DNA of 64,000 nucleotides from Paulinella micropora (Eukaryota > Cercozoa > Imbricatea > Euglyphida > Paulinellidae): assembly GCA_019918135.1 (NCBI GenBank), contig WBZZ01002444.1:42501-106500 (forward strand). Reading direction: 5' to 3'. Every line of letters starts with the position of its first letter. Position 1 is the first letter of the stretch. Made by a program: the position numbers and the translations under genes. The notes beneath the pieces were generated by a model. It did not search any database. It had not been told where the DNA came from and saw only the letters and a list, made by a program, of their open reading frames with translations. Below, piece after piece: positions 1 through 12,300 of this stretch.

Positions 1-204
1 TATGTTATGTATATATATAAATGTTCAACTTGAACAATTAAAATTGAATCATGTTATATATATTTCTTAAAAAATTGTTTTAATTAATTTTTAGGAAATC
101 AATCATACTTAAATTTAATGTCACAAGTTTGAGTTTTTATCCGGTTACAGTTTCATATAATTTACAAGCTTTTTTTCAGCTGTCCAGGAAGACCGACATG
201 TCCA
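1..204. other. AT-rich stretch downstream of the polymerase remnant
   Basis: Very AT-rich sequence with no credible ORF. On the minus strand the polymerase reading frame ends at about 205 and only scattered short frames follow. The palm domain of the polymerase, which should lie here and further left, is not recognisable in this stretch. Confidence 0.5.
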
Positions 205-1802
205 TCAATAGCCAACCGCAACCTGTTCTTCTTTGGGATTTGATGCCGGAATCAGTCCGGGAATCTCCAAAACCCAGAACGCTACCGGGCCTCCGCCGAT
301 AATGGCTTTTCTAAATGCTCTTTCCTGCTCCACCGTTGGAAGTCTTACCTCGTATTTACCATCTACATATTTCTTCCATATGTTGAAAGCCAGACTAGAA
401 GTCGAAATGTATGAGGTCAGATTGACTTTGTGAGCTGTAAATATCGTCGTCTTTAACTTATCGTATAATTCCTTCAAACCCATAACATCGTTTTTAAGAT
501 AAGCCAAACAGTCCTGCCTCGTCTTCTCGTCCATATCCTCCCACATCTTCGCCCTGTCGTGGTCAAAGTCGCCTTTGAGGATTTCGCACTCCATACTTTC
601 AAGATTTGCTTTCAGACTTCCTTGAGTGTGCTTACACATATCCCACATATTAACATTTTCAAACTCTAAGCAGATAATAGAGCCGTTATTGATTTTTGAC
701 TACTTAATCTTGATACCCCTTTTAATTAATTCTTGGTGTATGAAGTAGTAGTCAAAGTTCGCTCCGTTAAAACCATTAACATATAGAACGGGTGGTTTGT
801 CATTTTTACATTTCGGCACCCATCCTGCTTTTACCTTCTTTCCTCGTTTAATTAGTAGGTCGACAAATTGACTGATACAATCTTTACCAGCTATGTATTT
901 GAAACACTCAGAACCATGAGTATATCCGACTATGTAGCAGTCGTGGATATCGTAGCCGACAGCGATGTTTGTATTTCTAAATGATTCCAAATCGTAATGG
1001 AGAACTTGGTCGTTGTTCATTTGTTCTTCCGTGTGGAACTTAGTTATGAGGTGTCTTTTACCATTCTTCTTCAATCTAATATCAGCAATTTTTTTCCTGT
1101 TGAGATTACATTTATGTTTGTTCAAATATAACTTTAAGCAGTCTTCGCACCGCTTCTTGAATTGCTTAACCAATCCGTAATAATGGTTATTCTCCAAAAA
1201 GATTAGTTTGTCGGGTTCTTGTCTTTCTTCGTTTGTGTTGAATGTGTGCTTCATAATATGGTCAGTTATTTCATATGTTTTCCCTTCCTTAACATATTTT
1301 TCAATATTTCAACCGCTATTGAAAATGATATTGGTGAGTTTGGTGGAAGGTTGAATTCGGCTCGGACTATATTACATCTGTTCTTGTTAATAGGATGAAT
1401 ATCTAGAATATCCTTACATAAGAAGAATAAGCAGTTGTTGTTTTTGCTTGGCGGAGATATCTTTCTGCCTTCTTCAACTTTCTCCCTCTTTTCAGTTTTT
1501 CCCTCATAGCATCCTCCGCCGTTTTCTTGAACTATGGTTATTTCCACATATCGTATGTTTCTTTTATATCCATTCTTGCTCGCTTCAATGTTGTTTATGA
1601 TGAACTCGTTCAGAGCGTCCATAAATACTGTATCGTATTGGCGGAGTTGAAATGAATTAAAACTTTTCTTTTTTAAATAGTGGTAGTATCGTTCATTAGC
1701 AGGAGCGGTGGAGTATGTTATAGATATATTGACATCCGCATTAGCCGTCATCCCTTCCCTTCTAGCATATCTTATAGCGGGTATCAATATCTTCTCTTCC
1801 AA
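205..1802 (-). pseudogene. Protein-primed DNA polymerase B remnant (Polinton/PLV/virophage type), exonuclease part
   Basis: I read this as the N-terminal and 3'-5' exonuclease part of a protein-primed family B DNA polymerase, the replicase of Polintons, PLVs and virophages. Three minus-strand frames join logically. The first (1802-1266) is an N-terminal region of unknown function. The second (1254-703) carries Exo I as YDLESF and Exo II as NGANFDYYF. The third (to 205) carries Exo III as YLKNDVMGL, then SLAFNIWKKYV and the RAFRKAIIGGG stretch that precedes the palm domain in this family. Frames two and three are the same frame, interrupted by a TAG at 700-702. A frameshift near 1300 separates frames one and two. 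The palm motifs (DxxSLYP, KxxxNSxYG, DTD) are absent, so the gene is truncated and inactive. Family identity rests on motif order, not a search. Confidence 0.72.
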
Positions 1803-1883
1803 GGTGTCTGTATCATAGAAGCTTATTTCTAGCTCCCTAAATTTGAATGTGAGAGAGTTCAGCCGATTATCCCTCCTAACTTC

Positions 1884-2087
1884 TTACTCGTTTGCTCTAA
1901 ACTCTTGTCGCTTCGCTTCCCTAGTCTTAGCCTCGCGGAGATTCGCCCTCGTATTACTACGGATGTTAGATAAAATGTCTCGGCTGTTTCTTTTATCTTT
2001 CGTTTCAACATTTCTAAGCTTAGCCTTAGCTTGAAGAAGTTGAACATATTGCTTGTTTGATCTTGGTGGTAGTGGTGGTTTTGACAT
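1884..2087 (-). CDS. Short Lys/Arg-rich ORF upstream of the polymerase remnant
   Basis: A 67-codon ORF starting MSKPPLPPR, followed by a charged, probably helical region rich in K, R, N and E with no recognisable domain. It lies just upstream of the polymerase remnant on the same strand. It could be the true N-terminus of that ORF separated by frameshifts, or a separate small PLV gene. The overlapping plus-strand frame is a shadow. Confidence 0.4.
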   Translation of the reverse strand: MSKPPLPPRSNKQYVQLLQAKAKLRNVETKDKRNSRDILSNIRSNTRANLREAKTREAKRQEFRANE

Positions 2088-2212
2088 TTTACAGTTATGT
2101 ATATATTAGGTAAGATATTTTTTCTAAAAATAATTCATTGATGTTTTTACCTTTATTATATGGCACGTATGTGTTTAGATGAAAAATATTTTTACCAGAT
2201 TAAAAAAAATTA

Positions 2213-2430
2213 TTAGAACTTAACAGCTATTTTACTCAGTCTATCTTCCAACTCTTGTATCTTCTTTTTGTATTCCTCTATGCTTTTGAGTTCTTGCTTT
2301 TGCTTTAATGCTTTTTCTTTTCTTTCCTCCTTCAACCTTTCTTGGTGGCGGTAGTAGTATGCGAGAGCTTTCTCTTTATTTCTCTTTCGTCTTGCTTCTC
2401 CTTCATATAGTTTTGGTATTTGTATCTTAT
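2213..2430 (-). CDS. Coiled-coil protein fragment of the PLV remnant
   Basis: Reading the minus strand from about 2430 to a TAA at 2213-2215 gives about 70 residues made almost entirely of K, E, R, Q and L with heptad spacing, for example EEYKKKIQELEDRLSKIAV near the end. This predicts a coiled coil. No in-frame ATG is visible, so it is the 3' part of a gene or is broken at its 5' end. Function unknown; the strand, base composition and position match the neighbouring polymerase remnant. Confidence 0.4.
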
Positions 2431-2837
2431 ATTATATTATAGTTTATATACTTTTGTAAATGTAAAATAATTAATTAAATTATTAATTTTCGCTTCCTTT
2501 TTGATTTCTCTTTGATTTCTTGCTTATTTCTTGTTTGGTGATTTTTGGTGATTTTGGTCTGAAACAAACTTTTCTTAGAGTGTATTTTCTTGAAAATGAC
2601 CCTAAGAAAAGTGTAATTATCTTCTACTAGTTAGTTTAACGAAAATAGAAAACCTATCTCTATGTGATTATATCAGCAAAATAATATCGTTACGGCTGAG
2701 CCGGTGCCACCAATTTAGGTCAAAAAGGATTTTTTTTTTGCCGTTCATCAAAGGAGAAAAAGCAAAAAGAAACTGATTTCACACTTTCTAATTTCGTGGG
2801 GATCACCTATTTCCCGACACAAGAAAACAAAAAAAAC
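2431..2837. other. AT-rich intergenic region
   Basis: No ORF above noise. It holds poly-A/T runs, a poly-T run near 2730 and a short GC-richer patch (gagccggtgccaccaa) near 2700. It may contain the edge of the PLV remnant, but I see no terminal inverted repeat. Confidence 0.4.
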
Positions 2838-3197
2838 GATTTTCTGTGTGGTGCGAAAAATGAAAAAATTTGTTTCTTTAATTATCGTGATGTCCTTGAA
2901 GATTATCATTTATGTATATAGACCTGTCTATTCATACTTTGAATGCAAGCACAGGAAAAACAGAAAAACACACACAGGAAGACAGAAAAACATACACAGG
3001 AAGCACAAGAACACTTTTCTGTGCGGTGCGAAAAAATGAAAAAATTAGTTTCTTTAATTATCTTGATGTCCTTGAAGATGATCATTTATGTATATAGACC
3101 TGTCTATTCATACATTAAATACAAGCACAGGAAAAACAGAAAAACACACACAGGAAGACAGGAAAACATACATAGGAAGCACAAAATCATACCCTTG
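2838..3197 (+). repeat. Two-copy tandem repeat, about 179 bp period
   Basis: Two direct copies with a few substitutions: about 2838-3015 and 3016-3197. Each starts near ttctgtg(t/c)ggtgcgaaaaa, contains gtatatagacctgtctattc in the middle, and ends in acacacaggaagacag and an aagcacaa stretch. Each copy has a short open frame with a hydrophobic start (MKKFVSLIIVMSLKIIIYVY), but the A-rich second half makes coding unlikely. Confidence 0.75.
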
Positions 3198-3290
3198 TTT
3201 TACAAAAATACGATAAACTAAGCAGACTAAGAGTTATTTATACAAAATAACGACTATTTCATATGAACTTTGTTTATATATATTTTTTAG

Positions 3291-3293
<3 letters not shown>

Positions 3294-3340
<47 letters not shown>

Positions 3341-3817
3341 ATATATATATACATATGTATATACATATACATACATACATACATACATAAATAGATATAG
3401 TATACATACATACATACATAACATACATGGATGCATAAATACATACATACATACATACATACATGCATGCATACGTACATATGTACATACATACATACAT
3501 ACATACACACATGATTGCATACATACATACATACGTACATACATACGTACATACATACATAAATGCATGCATGCATGCATACATGCATACATGCATACAG
3601 ACAGACATATACATACATATACACACGTACATACATACATACATACATACATACATACATACATACATACATACATACATACATACACATACATGTACAT
3701 ATAGATATGCGTATACATATACATACGTACATACATACATACGTACATATATACATACAAATATACATACATACATACCTACATACATATGTACGTACGT
3801 ACATATATACATACATT

Positions 3818-3849
<32 letters not shown>

Positions 3850-3952
3850 CCGTGATACAATGACATACATACATACATACATACACACATACATACATAG
3901 ATACATACATACATACATACATACATATTATTCATGCGTACGTACATACATG
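3294..3952. repeat. AT dinucleotide run and CATA tetranucleotide microsatellite
   Basis: An (AT)n/(GT)n stretch (3294-3350) is followed by about 600 bp of degenerate (CATA)n with interruptions such as catgcatg and cgtacata. The long Tyr/Met/Val and Ile/His/Thr open frames on either strand come from the repeat and are not genes. Confidence 0.95.
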
Positions 3953-3953
3953 T

Positions 3954-4532
3954 ATGCATGTACAGTTCTATCCGAGCAATCGTAAAATCGCTCGCTACCA
4001 ATGCCCCTGGTACATCCCCCTGATCCTTTTCTGGTTCGTACCCCACCATTGGGTATACCGGGGCGTTTTCCCCCCTCCCGTACCGCACCTCTTGTCGTCC
4101 ACAGTCTATGTAGGTATGCATGCGCCTCAACGCGTCAAAACTCCATAGGAGTCCCCGTATACGCTGGAACAACCCAGAACTTGTGCGTATATGTATTCCC
4201 TCCCGCCAGGTCAAACGTCAACAGCATCGTACCGGTAATTGCAGTCGTACCCGAAACCCCTTTGACCCACCCCTGAGTACCCTGAAAACTCTGTTTGAAC
4301 CATGGTTGGTTCCCATGCTTATCATGGAAGTGTTTGCCAATGACGCTGATGGCCGCCATGGTATTATTGCCAATGACCACATCCCCCTCCAGCTGCCTTA
4401 CCGTAACCCGAGTATATGCCAATGGGAGATTAGATCTTTTAATTTGACTAACCGAAGGCATCGCTCTCTGCGCCTCGTACTGTCGGGACACCTTCCAATG
4501 TGTCTCCAGCAATCGTAGGTCCTTCTCCCGTG

Positions 4533-4579
<47 letters not shown>

Positions 4580-4639
4580 TCCCGCTTCTTCCTTTGCGCT
4601 TCCTCCTGTGAGGCATCACTTCTCTCATGTTTCCCCCCT

Positions 4640-4680
<41 letters not shown>

Positions 4681-4722
4681 ATTCCCACTCCCATTATTCT
4701 CGCTCTGTATTTCCCTTCCCAT
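3954..4722 (-). pseudogene. Decayed retroelement Pol fragment with retropepsin-like domain
   Basis: The minus-strand frame 4722-4135 reads a low-complexity Arg/Glu stretch (from two (CT)n runs) and then a region shaped like a retroviral-type aspartic protease. In it, VVIGNNTMAAISVIG occupies the place of the D-T/S-G-A active site, followed by VKGVSGTTAITG and a beta-rich segment ending in GTPMEF. The next frame (from about 4150 down) continues with DALRRMHTYIDCGRQEVRYG, which resembles the retropepsin end of Ty3-type polyproteins. The switch between frames at about 4135-4145 is a frameshift. The catalytic Asp-Thr/Ser-Gly is not intact, so the enzyme is dead. No reverse transcriptase is visible. 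Moderate confidence; motif reading only. Confidence 0.4.
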
Positions 4723-5470
4723 TCACACCCGATCCGCTACATGCTCGCCCCTCTGCCTTCTGCTGTTTTGCATGTCGTTCCCCATGTCCCTCTCCGGTCC
4801 CCTCATTACGCCACTTATTTCCAATGTCAGATCCACGTATTCTCTTATAGTCACGTCCCTCCCCGGGCTTCCATATCCCGATCCGTCGCTCCGCCCCGCA
4901 GGCGTCTCGCCCGTCGTTCCCCGTCATATGCATATTCCCCATTCCCGTTTATGATTCCCACCTCGTTTGCCACAGTCTCACCTGCCGTGGAGACCCCCGA
5001 CGATCCTCACGTCATCGTCGCTGTTATGCTTGCGCGGACGAGCCTCCTCTTCCCGCTGAGGCCGATCCTGTTCATATGTGCCATGAGTGCGATCGTGTTC
5101 CCGTTCTAGATATCGATTGTGCTGTACCCGTAATTGATCCCGTGCCCTCGGGCTGCCCCTGTCGCTCCTGTGTTCCCGCCCCAGCCCCTGCAATCAACCC
5201 CTGTCGATCCGGATGCACATGTGGCAAATGAGAGTGTGGACCAATGTTCCGCTTGTACCCCCTATGTCAAAATTTTAATCAGATTCTTGGCACTCAAAAC
5301 TAGGAGAGGGAGAGAGAAGGGGTAAAAAGAGGGGGGAGGGGCGCCAAAGAATGTGCGAAATACGCTGAATTAAAGCTCGACAAAGTCGTACACTTGATAC
5401 TGAGAATTAAGAGAGGGAAGGGGAAGGGAGGAGCAAGCACGATCTGCCTTTGCCCTTCCCCCGTCTGAAA
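4723..5470. other. Low-complexity GC-moderate region upstream of the protease fragment
   Basis: On the minus strand the frames encode charged, low-complexity sequence (for example 5193-4978, rich in R, E, D and H), which could be retroelement Gag remnant. No nucleocapsid CCHC knuckle or other diagnostic motif is seen. 5300-5460 is purine-rich with no credible ORF. Confidence 0.35.
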
Positions 5471-6161
<691 letters not shown>

Positions 6162-6222
6162 TGTCTGTGTGCCTGGTGATGCCGGGCGGCATCCTCTGAT
6201 GCCGGCCGGCATCACTTTTTAG
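6162..6222 (+). repeat. Left terminal inverted repeat of the piggyBac-like element
   Basis: The sequence aatattgtctgtgtgcctgg, then gatgccgggcggcatc and gatgccggccggcatc, pairs with an inverted copy at the right end (9005-9054). The 16-bp gatgccggccggcatc is itself a perfect palindrome. No TTAA target duplication is evident at the boundary. Confidence 0.6.
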
Positions 6223-6299
6223 TTTCCGGTTTTCAAAAACTTCTTCCGATGCAACCGGTTCTTATTTTGTAAAATAAACTTTAGAAAAGTAAAGGAAAA

Positions 6300-8803
6300 G
6301 TGTCTAGAAATCGACTGGTAAAATTTCTGCTCAGTCCTTCGAGTAGAAGTTATTTAGTTGATTCGACAAGTGCTGACCCTCAGATTGGCTTTTTTCCACG
6401 TGAAGTCACGAGCAAAAAAGATGGAGGTGGGCAGCACCCTTTCGATCGCTGTTTGGAAGTTTGGCAGGGCCTGGGCCAAAAAAAATTTGGTGATCCCACT
6501 TACCGTGACATTGGTGCTTTGGGGACACTGAAAAAAACAGAATGCAAGAAAGAGAAAGCATTGGTTACCATGCGTTTTGATGGGAAGGATATTATGTGTT
6601 TGAGAAGAACTGCAAACCATGCCCCTTGCAGGCAGGGAGGTTTTATAAGTTCATAAGTGGTGACGGAGAAGAGGTGGAGATGGAGGTTTCAGAGGACGAA
6701 GAGGAGGAGCAGGAGGAGCAGGAGCAGGAGCAGAAGGAGGATGAGAAGGAGCAGAAGGTGGAGGAGGAAAACGACGATGATGAGGAGGGGGGTGACGACG
6801 AAGGCCAGCCCCTACACACCCCTACAGGTAGCTGATGAGAAAGCAAAACTCACATTTAAGGGATTCGACTGGGTCTTGGGTCCTCAGACCGTGGACCCGA
6901 GCAGCGATCGACCTCGCCATAAGGCGAGGTCGACGATGGATCAAAAATTCAACATCGACCCCACCCTGTACGTACTTCTCTTTCTCCCTCTGTTGACTCC
7001 CCTTTATCTATTCCAGTAGCATTACAACTCCTCAAGACTTCCTCTTTCTGTTCCTCCCTTTTTTTTTGAATTATGTTATGAACTTGCAGAGAGATTCAAG
7101 AGAGAAGATAAATTTTCGAGTCTTGCTTTTGATGCTGCTTTTTTCTCAATCATGGTGTCCACTTTGCTACCATTTTTTGCGCCATTTGTAATTTTTTTAT
7201 TTTTTTTCCTGTATCATCTGCAGGCACTTTATGCATTTCTTCCCGACTGAGATGTTGCCAAGTATACTCAACCTCACTTCCGTGGAGCTCTGCAAAGATC
7301 CAACCCCCCGTATGAGGTCCCCCCTTACAGAGGAGGAGTTTTGGGTGTTTTTAGGCCTCCTAATTCGTATATCATTAGCAGATAGGGGCCGCAGGAGGTG
7401 TCACTGGGGTAAGGTAAGTGAAGTGGGCACAGACGGCCTGCCGGGGGACGACTTTGGTAAGTATATGGCCCTCAATCGCTTCGATGCTATTTTAAGGTGT
7501 TTGACCCTTGGCCCCCCCTCATCAGACACTGACCCTTTTCTCCCCGTTCGTGCTTTTGCTGAGGCAGTTGGCAAGAAGGCATAGCAATCCATAGTGCCAG
7601 GACTTATTATTACTGTTGATGAAAGCATGGGTCAGTATACAGGAGATAAAATGCCTGGCAAAATGGTGGTCCCCAGGAAGCCGATCCCTGTTGGGAGGGA
7701 GTATCATACAGCTTGTGACGTGGAATCGTGCATCTGTATAGCCATGGAGATGGTTGAGGGGCAAGTGAGACATCGACAAAAAGAGTTTGCGGCTGCTCTG
7801 GGGGTTACTACTGCAACTACGCTTAGGTTAACGAAGCCATGGTGGGGAACGGGCCGCATCTTTGTAGGTGATTCGTGGTTTGCCTCTGTCAAAACAGCCA
7901 TCGAGATGAAGAAAAGGGGATGTGATTTTGTGGGCATGGTTAAGACTGCGCACGCAGGGTTTCCAGTGAGGTTACTTCATAGCTCAAGGGGCGGGGCCAA
8001 GGGGGATTTAGCCTCAGCTACATGCGAAAAGGATGGGATTAAGCTGCTCGCAGTCAACCAGAACGATCATAATCAGCAGCAGATTATAGCTACTTGCTCT
8101 ACTACTTTGGCGGGTAAACCTCGGAATGCGCGTTTTTCTCAGTCACAGCCGCAAGTCCCGCGCTGCCAGGCCGTAGCTTTGTATTATTCAGCTTTTAACG
8201 CTGTCGATATGTTCAATGCCGCTCGCCACGGGTCCAATGCTCTCAACCTCTCTATTGCTACCCATGATTGGGCTAAGGTAGATTTTTTCATTTTGATTGA
8301 CTTCATTCTCACCAACGCGTGCAGACATTATCTCAAATTTTCTGTCACTGTTTTGGCCAACCTTAATCTCATGAAAGGTGATGGCAGGCCGGGGTATTTC
8401 AAATCCTTGGTTGCGAAAGGGCTGTTAAGGAAGGTCAATGAGGCTGAAATAGATGTTATTCTTGCCCCCCCCCCCCCCCCCCGGTGTGGTAGAAGGTAGC
8501 GTCGACCCCAACCCACCCTCATGCATGCTTCTGTCCAGGTTTCCAATGACAGTTCAGGGAGATAAAGTTAAGAAGAAGGTGGAGGCAGGTGACGCCTTCC
8601 CTGGTAGTTTAGAGCGTGCGAAGAGACGTAGATGCCGTGTGTGTCTGTATGCGTACGCCGCAGAGAGTAAGGTGAATTTTACCGAGTATTACTGCGCGAC
8701 CTGTGGACCAAACATGTCTCTATGTAACTCTAAAGGACGTACGTGTTACGCCTGGCATAAACAGCACGGCAAGCCCCTCTCCAAGAAGCGCAAACGCGCT
8801 TAG
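6300..8803 (+). pseudogene. piggyBac-family transposase gene, broken, with one intron
   Basis: DDE transposase of the piggyBac superfamily (cut-and-paste). The upstream frames give an N-terminal region, an acidic E/D/Q-rich stretch (6680-6820) and a linker ending FNIDPTL. A clean GT-AG intron (about 6968-7223; GTACGT donor, TTTTTTTCC...CAG acceptor) joins this in frame to HFMHFFPTEMLPSIL. The catalytic core follows: ITVDESMG (first Asp) near 7615, FVGDSWF (second Asp) near 7865 and NAVDMFN (third Asp) near 8205. The C-terminus has a Cys-rich zinc-binding motif, CRVC..YYCATC..LC..C..WH (8636-8755), then a basic tail. Breaks: a one-base frameshift near 6830, an in-frame TAG at 7582-7584 just before the first Asp, and a frameshift in a C17 run (8466-8482). 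The element is probably non-autonomous unless the breaks are sequencing errors. Confidence 0.82.
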
Positions 8804-9004
8804 ACACCCTCTCAAAGACAGTGATGCCACGCGGCATCAGCCTAACAATGACTATGACTCAAGTGTGAGTCGGACACTGTTAGAGGTTAGATTTTAATAA
8901 GTATAATAAATTTTCATTGATTTTGATACCGGAAATCAAATGTTTAATATTACTATTGGAGAAAATTTTTAAAAATTATTTTTTATTGACTTGAAAGAGC
9001 TTGA

Positions 9005-9054
9005 AATATTGATGCCGGCCGGCATCCAGGCACAGTCACATAAACAATATTAGT
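9005..9054 (-). repeat. Right terminal inverted repeat of the piggyBac-like element
   Basis: Contains gatgccggccggcatccaggcacag and ends caatatt, an inverted match to the left end (AATATTGT...TGTGCCTGG...GATGCCGG.CGGCATC). A related palindrome, gatgccacgcggcatc, lies inside at 8822. These pairs define an element of about 2.9 kb. Confidence 0.6.
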
Positions 9055-10140
9055 ATAATATAATATAGTATGGTAAAGGTCAGTATAGTATAGAATATTA
9101 TAATATAGTATAGTATATTATAGTATAACATAGCATAGTTTAATATAATATAGTTCGGTAGAGTATAGTACAGTACAGTATAGCATAATATAGTAAAGTT
9201 TAGTATAGCAGGTTGTTTAGCGCTGAGGTAGGTTGATGGATAGTTAGTGTGCTGCTTTGCCTCTGCTTTGACCCGCCTTCTCGCCCTCTCTCTCGCTGAC
9301 GATCTTCACTGAGCCATGTTGCGGCATAACTTGGAATTTCTGGTCCGCTGGCGTAAGCCGACCCTGGGCCGTTGATCCCTGACGACATCTGGTATCAGAC
9401 CTGCTACAGGCTTCCGGCCTTCTGACGGGACATCGCACTGTCTAAGGAGGGGACATATCCGGGTATCAGAGGAGACCTTCAGGGAGGGAGGGGACCAGAA
9501 GAGCGGTGTCCGGTCTTCGTTAGTATTCTTAGGTTAGCTCAAGTTTAACATAGCTGAGGTTAATGTAGTAAAGTTCAGCCTAGTATAGTTCAATTTAACT
9601 TAGCGATGTACCGTACAGTATAGTACTGTGTAGTATAGCTGCTTTTCTAGGATAGTAAAGAGTAGTTTTATCTGGAATACTATAATTTAATTCATCATAA
9701 ATATAGTTTAATATAGTATGGTACAGTGTAGTTTAGCATAGTAGAGTATAATTCAACCTAGTAGAGTAGAGTATAGTATAATATAGTATAGTATAGTATA
9801 GCATCACATAGTATACGATAGCATAATATAGTATAATATAGCATAATATAATAAAACATAGTATAGTGATAGTATAGTATAGGTAGTCTAGTATAATATA
9901 ATATAGTACAGTATAATACAATATAATTTAGTATAATATAGTATAATATAGGATAATATAGTATAGTATAGTATAGCCTAGTATAGTAGAATATAGTATA
10001 GCATAGTGCAGTATAACGTAGGATAGTATAGTCTAGTAGAGTCTATCCTAGTACAGTATAGTATATGCCAAACCCCCCAGTACAGTACAGTCTAGTATAA
10101 TACAATATAGTATGGTATAGTATAGTATAGTTTAGTATAC
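9055..10140. repeat. Degenerate TATAG/TAGTA satellite
   Basis: Over 1 kb dominated by degenerate (TATAG)n and TAATA words. It is interrupted at about 9200-9530 by a more complex GC-richer segment with no convincing gene (a minus-strand frame of about 60 residues is unremarkable). No RNA gene recognised. Confidence 0.8.
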
Positions 10141-10149
10141 TATAGTCAG

Positions 10150-10760
10150 TAAAGAAAGTAAGTTAAAAAAAACACACACACACACACACACACAAATAAA
10201 GCGAGTAAGCCAGTAAAATAAGCACGTACGCAAGTAAGTAAGTAAGTAAGTAGGTAAAGTAAGTAAGTAAGGCAAACAAACAAGTACGTAAGGCAGTAAG
10301 TACATAAGTAAGTAAGTAAGTAAGCAAATAAGGTAAGGAAGTAAAATAAGAAAATAAAGTAAGTAAGTAGGTAAGTAAAATAAGCAAACAAGTAGATAGG
10401 TAAGTAAGTAAATAAACAAGCAAGTAAGTAAGTAAGCAAGTAAGTAAGTAATTAAGTAAAGTCAGTAAGTAAGTAAGTACATAAGTAAGTAAGTAAAAAA
10501 CTTGTAAACAAGCAAGTAAGCAGGAAGAAAAGAAAAAGGGGGAAAAAATTAATATATGTCTAATAAATAAATAAATAAACAAACAAATAATAATAACGAC
10601 CATAATAATAATAACATATGAAGTAAGTAAAGCAAGTAAGTAAAGTAAGTAAGTAAGTAAGTGTAATTTATATATATATATGATGATATATCTAAATATA
10701 TATATCTATATATATAAATACACACACAGATATATATAAACAATAAAATAATAAATTAAA
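10150..10760. repeat. CA run and TAAG tetranucleotide microsatellite
   Basis: (CA)n at 10170-10195, then degenerate (AAGT)n to about 10660 and (TA)n to 10740. Leu/Tyr-rich minus-strand frames are repeat artefacts. Confidence 0.9.
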
Positions 10761-11280
10761 AGAGGGGAGGGGTGCACACCAAACACCATACCGGCCGGCC
10801 CCACCCTGCCCTTTATTGGCCAACCGACCCACACGGACCGCCCTCTTTTTTCAAACTGCTAACTCAACCTCAATCTGTTCTATCTCCCTCTCAACCAAGA
10901 CGCGCCAAGCTCAACACCACACTCAACCACGAGATCCCATCTTCCCTCAGACCCACCTCAACAAACCCAACAAACACACAGAGCAACCTTGCCACAGACA
11001 CTAGCCATCCACCACACAAAAATACCCGCGTCCCGAACTCACAACCAAAACCTATGGTGGCATCCATTTGCCGAGGGCAAGGCGCCAGATATAGGGGGAC
11101 TGGCCGACGAAAGGGACCCGGATCCTTCCGCCGGAAAAAGTTCCCCCGATGACTCTGGCTTCCCCCACAGGCGAAGGACGACACCATAAAGAATAAATAA
11201 CTCTTCTCCATCTCGAAACCTGTCCCTTATCACTCTTCTTCTCCATCACGCTTTCTGTCTCTCTCTTTTCCTTCTTCTTC
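10755..11280 (+). repeat. Repeat family C, copy 1
   Basis: About 520 bp, starting near attaaaagaggggaggggtg and ending near catctcgaaacctgtcc, followed by a pyrimidine tract. A second copy lies at 16748-17275, also followed by a pyrimidine tract and preceded by the same (TA)n and aataaaataa context. Both have open frames on both strands that are conserved between copies (for example 11211-10891 minus and 17204-16884 minus, starting MEKSYLFFMVSSFACGG). A decayed gene is possible, but I recognise no domain. Confidence 0.7.
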
Positions 11281-11808
11281 GTGATCCTTTTGTTCCTATT
11301 TATTTTCTCCTTCGTCTTCTTCTTCCTCTCCTTTTCATTCTGCTCTCCCTGTTTGTCTTATTCTTCTTCTTCTTCTTCTTCCTCGTTCTCTTCCTCTTCG
11401 CTTTTGTTGCTCTTCTTCTTTTTCTCTGCCTTCTGTTTCTTCTCCTTCTGCTTCCTCTTCTTCTCCTTCCTCTCTCTCTCTCTTTTAAAATATATATATA
11501 TATATATACATATATATATTTATATATACAATAAATAAATAAATCAACAAATAAATAATAACAACGATAGCAATAATAATAACAAGGGAAATAAAAGAAG
11601 CAAGTAAGTAAAGTAAGTCAGCAAGTAAGTAAAAGAAGTAAGCAAGTAAGTAAGTAAGTAAGTCAGTCAGTACATAAGTAAAACAAGGAAGTAAGTAAGA
11701 AAGTAAGTAAGTAAGTAAGTAAACAAGTAAGTAAGTCAGTAAGTAGGTAAACATAATAAAAATAACCCAAATAAGAAACTTAATATTAATAATAATAACA
11801 ATAATAAT
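11281..11808. repeat. Pyrimidine-rich tract, TA run and AAGT repeats
   Basis: (CTT)n/(TTC)n with CT runs to 11486, (TA)n to 11530, then AAT-like and (AAGT)n repeats. No gene seen. Confidence 0.85.
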
Positions 11809-12300
11809 ACTATATCTGAGGCGTACTGATGCAGCTAATGGCATATCCTCAACGGACATAAGCCTCCAATACCCTTGTTCGAGGTCCTCCACCCCCCCGT
11901 GTCAGTCTCTCGCCTGATGATCGGGGCCACCGATGGAGCTCCTGAGGGTAAGACTGCACTAAGCCGAGGTTATTCCGCAGTCCCAGCAACCTCTTGCAAG
12001 ACGTCACCGAATGTGCAAGTGCATACACCAAGCGCGGTTGCTAGAGCTGCCTCGAAACCCCACCCATAACAATCTGGTGTCTGCTGGGTCCTGGGCTATC
12101 AACCAGCATATGCGGAGTTTAAGATCTTTTACGCGCGCAACGACCCTCCTCCCCAGCATCTACCACCAAAGGGTTATGAGTTGGCGTCACAGTTTAACGC
12201 CTTGAGGCCATTGGGCTGGAACTCTGTTTAGCAAGTGTGACTAGGTTTTTTCATCGGGATTTCCCTCAAATATGTCACAGTCAACACTCCAAGGCAGATT
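11809..12300 (+). repeat. Repeat family B, long copy 1
   Basis: About 490 bp beginning ctatatctgaggcgtactga and ending ccaaggcagattta. The first 230 bp recur as the short form at 12301-12539, and the full form recurs at 13776-14269. An inverted short copy lies at 58305-58520. The short form usually ends ggttgctagagctg and runs into (AAT)n. Short ORFs are conserved between copies, but I recognise no protein. Possibly another SINE or LINE tail family. Confidence 0.8.

Noticed and set aside
3234..3952. Met-Tyr-Val-Cys repeat protein on the minus strand
   Set aside because: It is the translation of the CATA microsatellite; only the part beyond 3954 has unique coding character.
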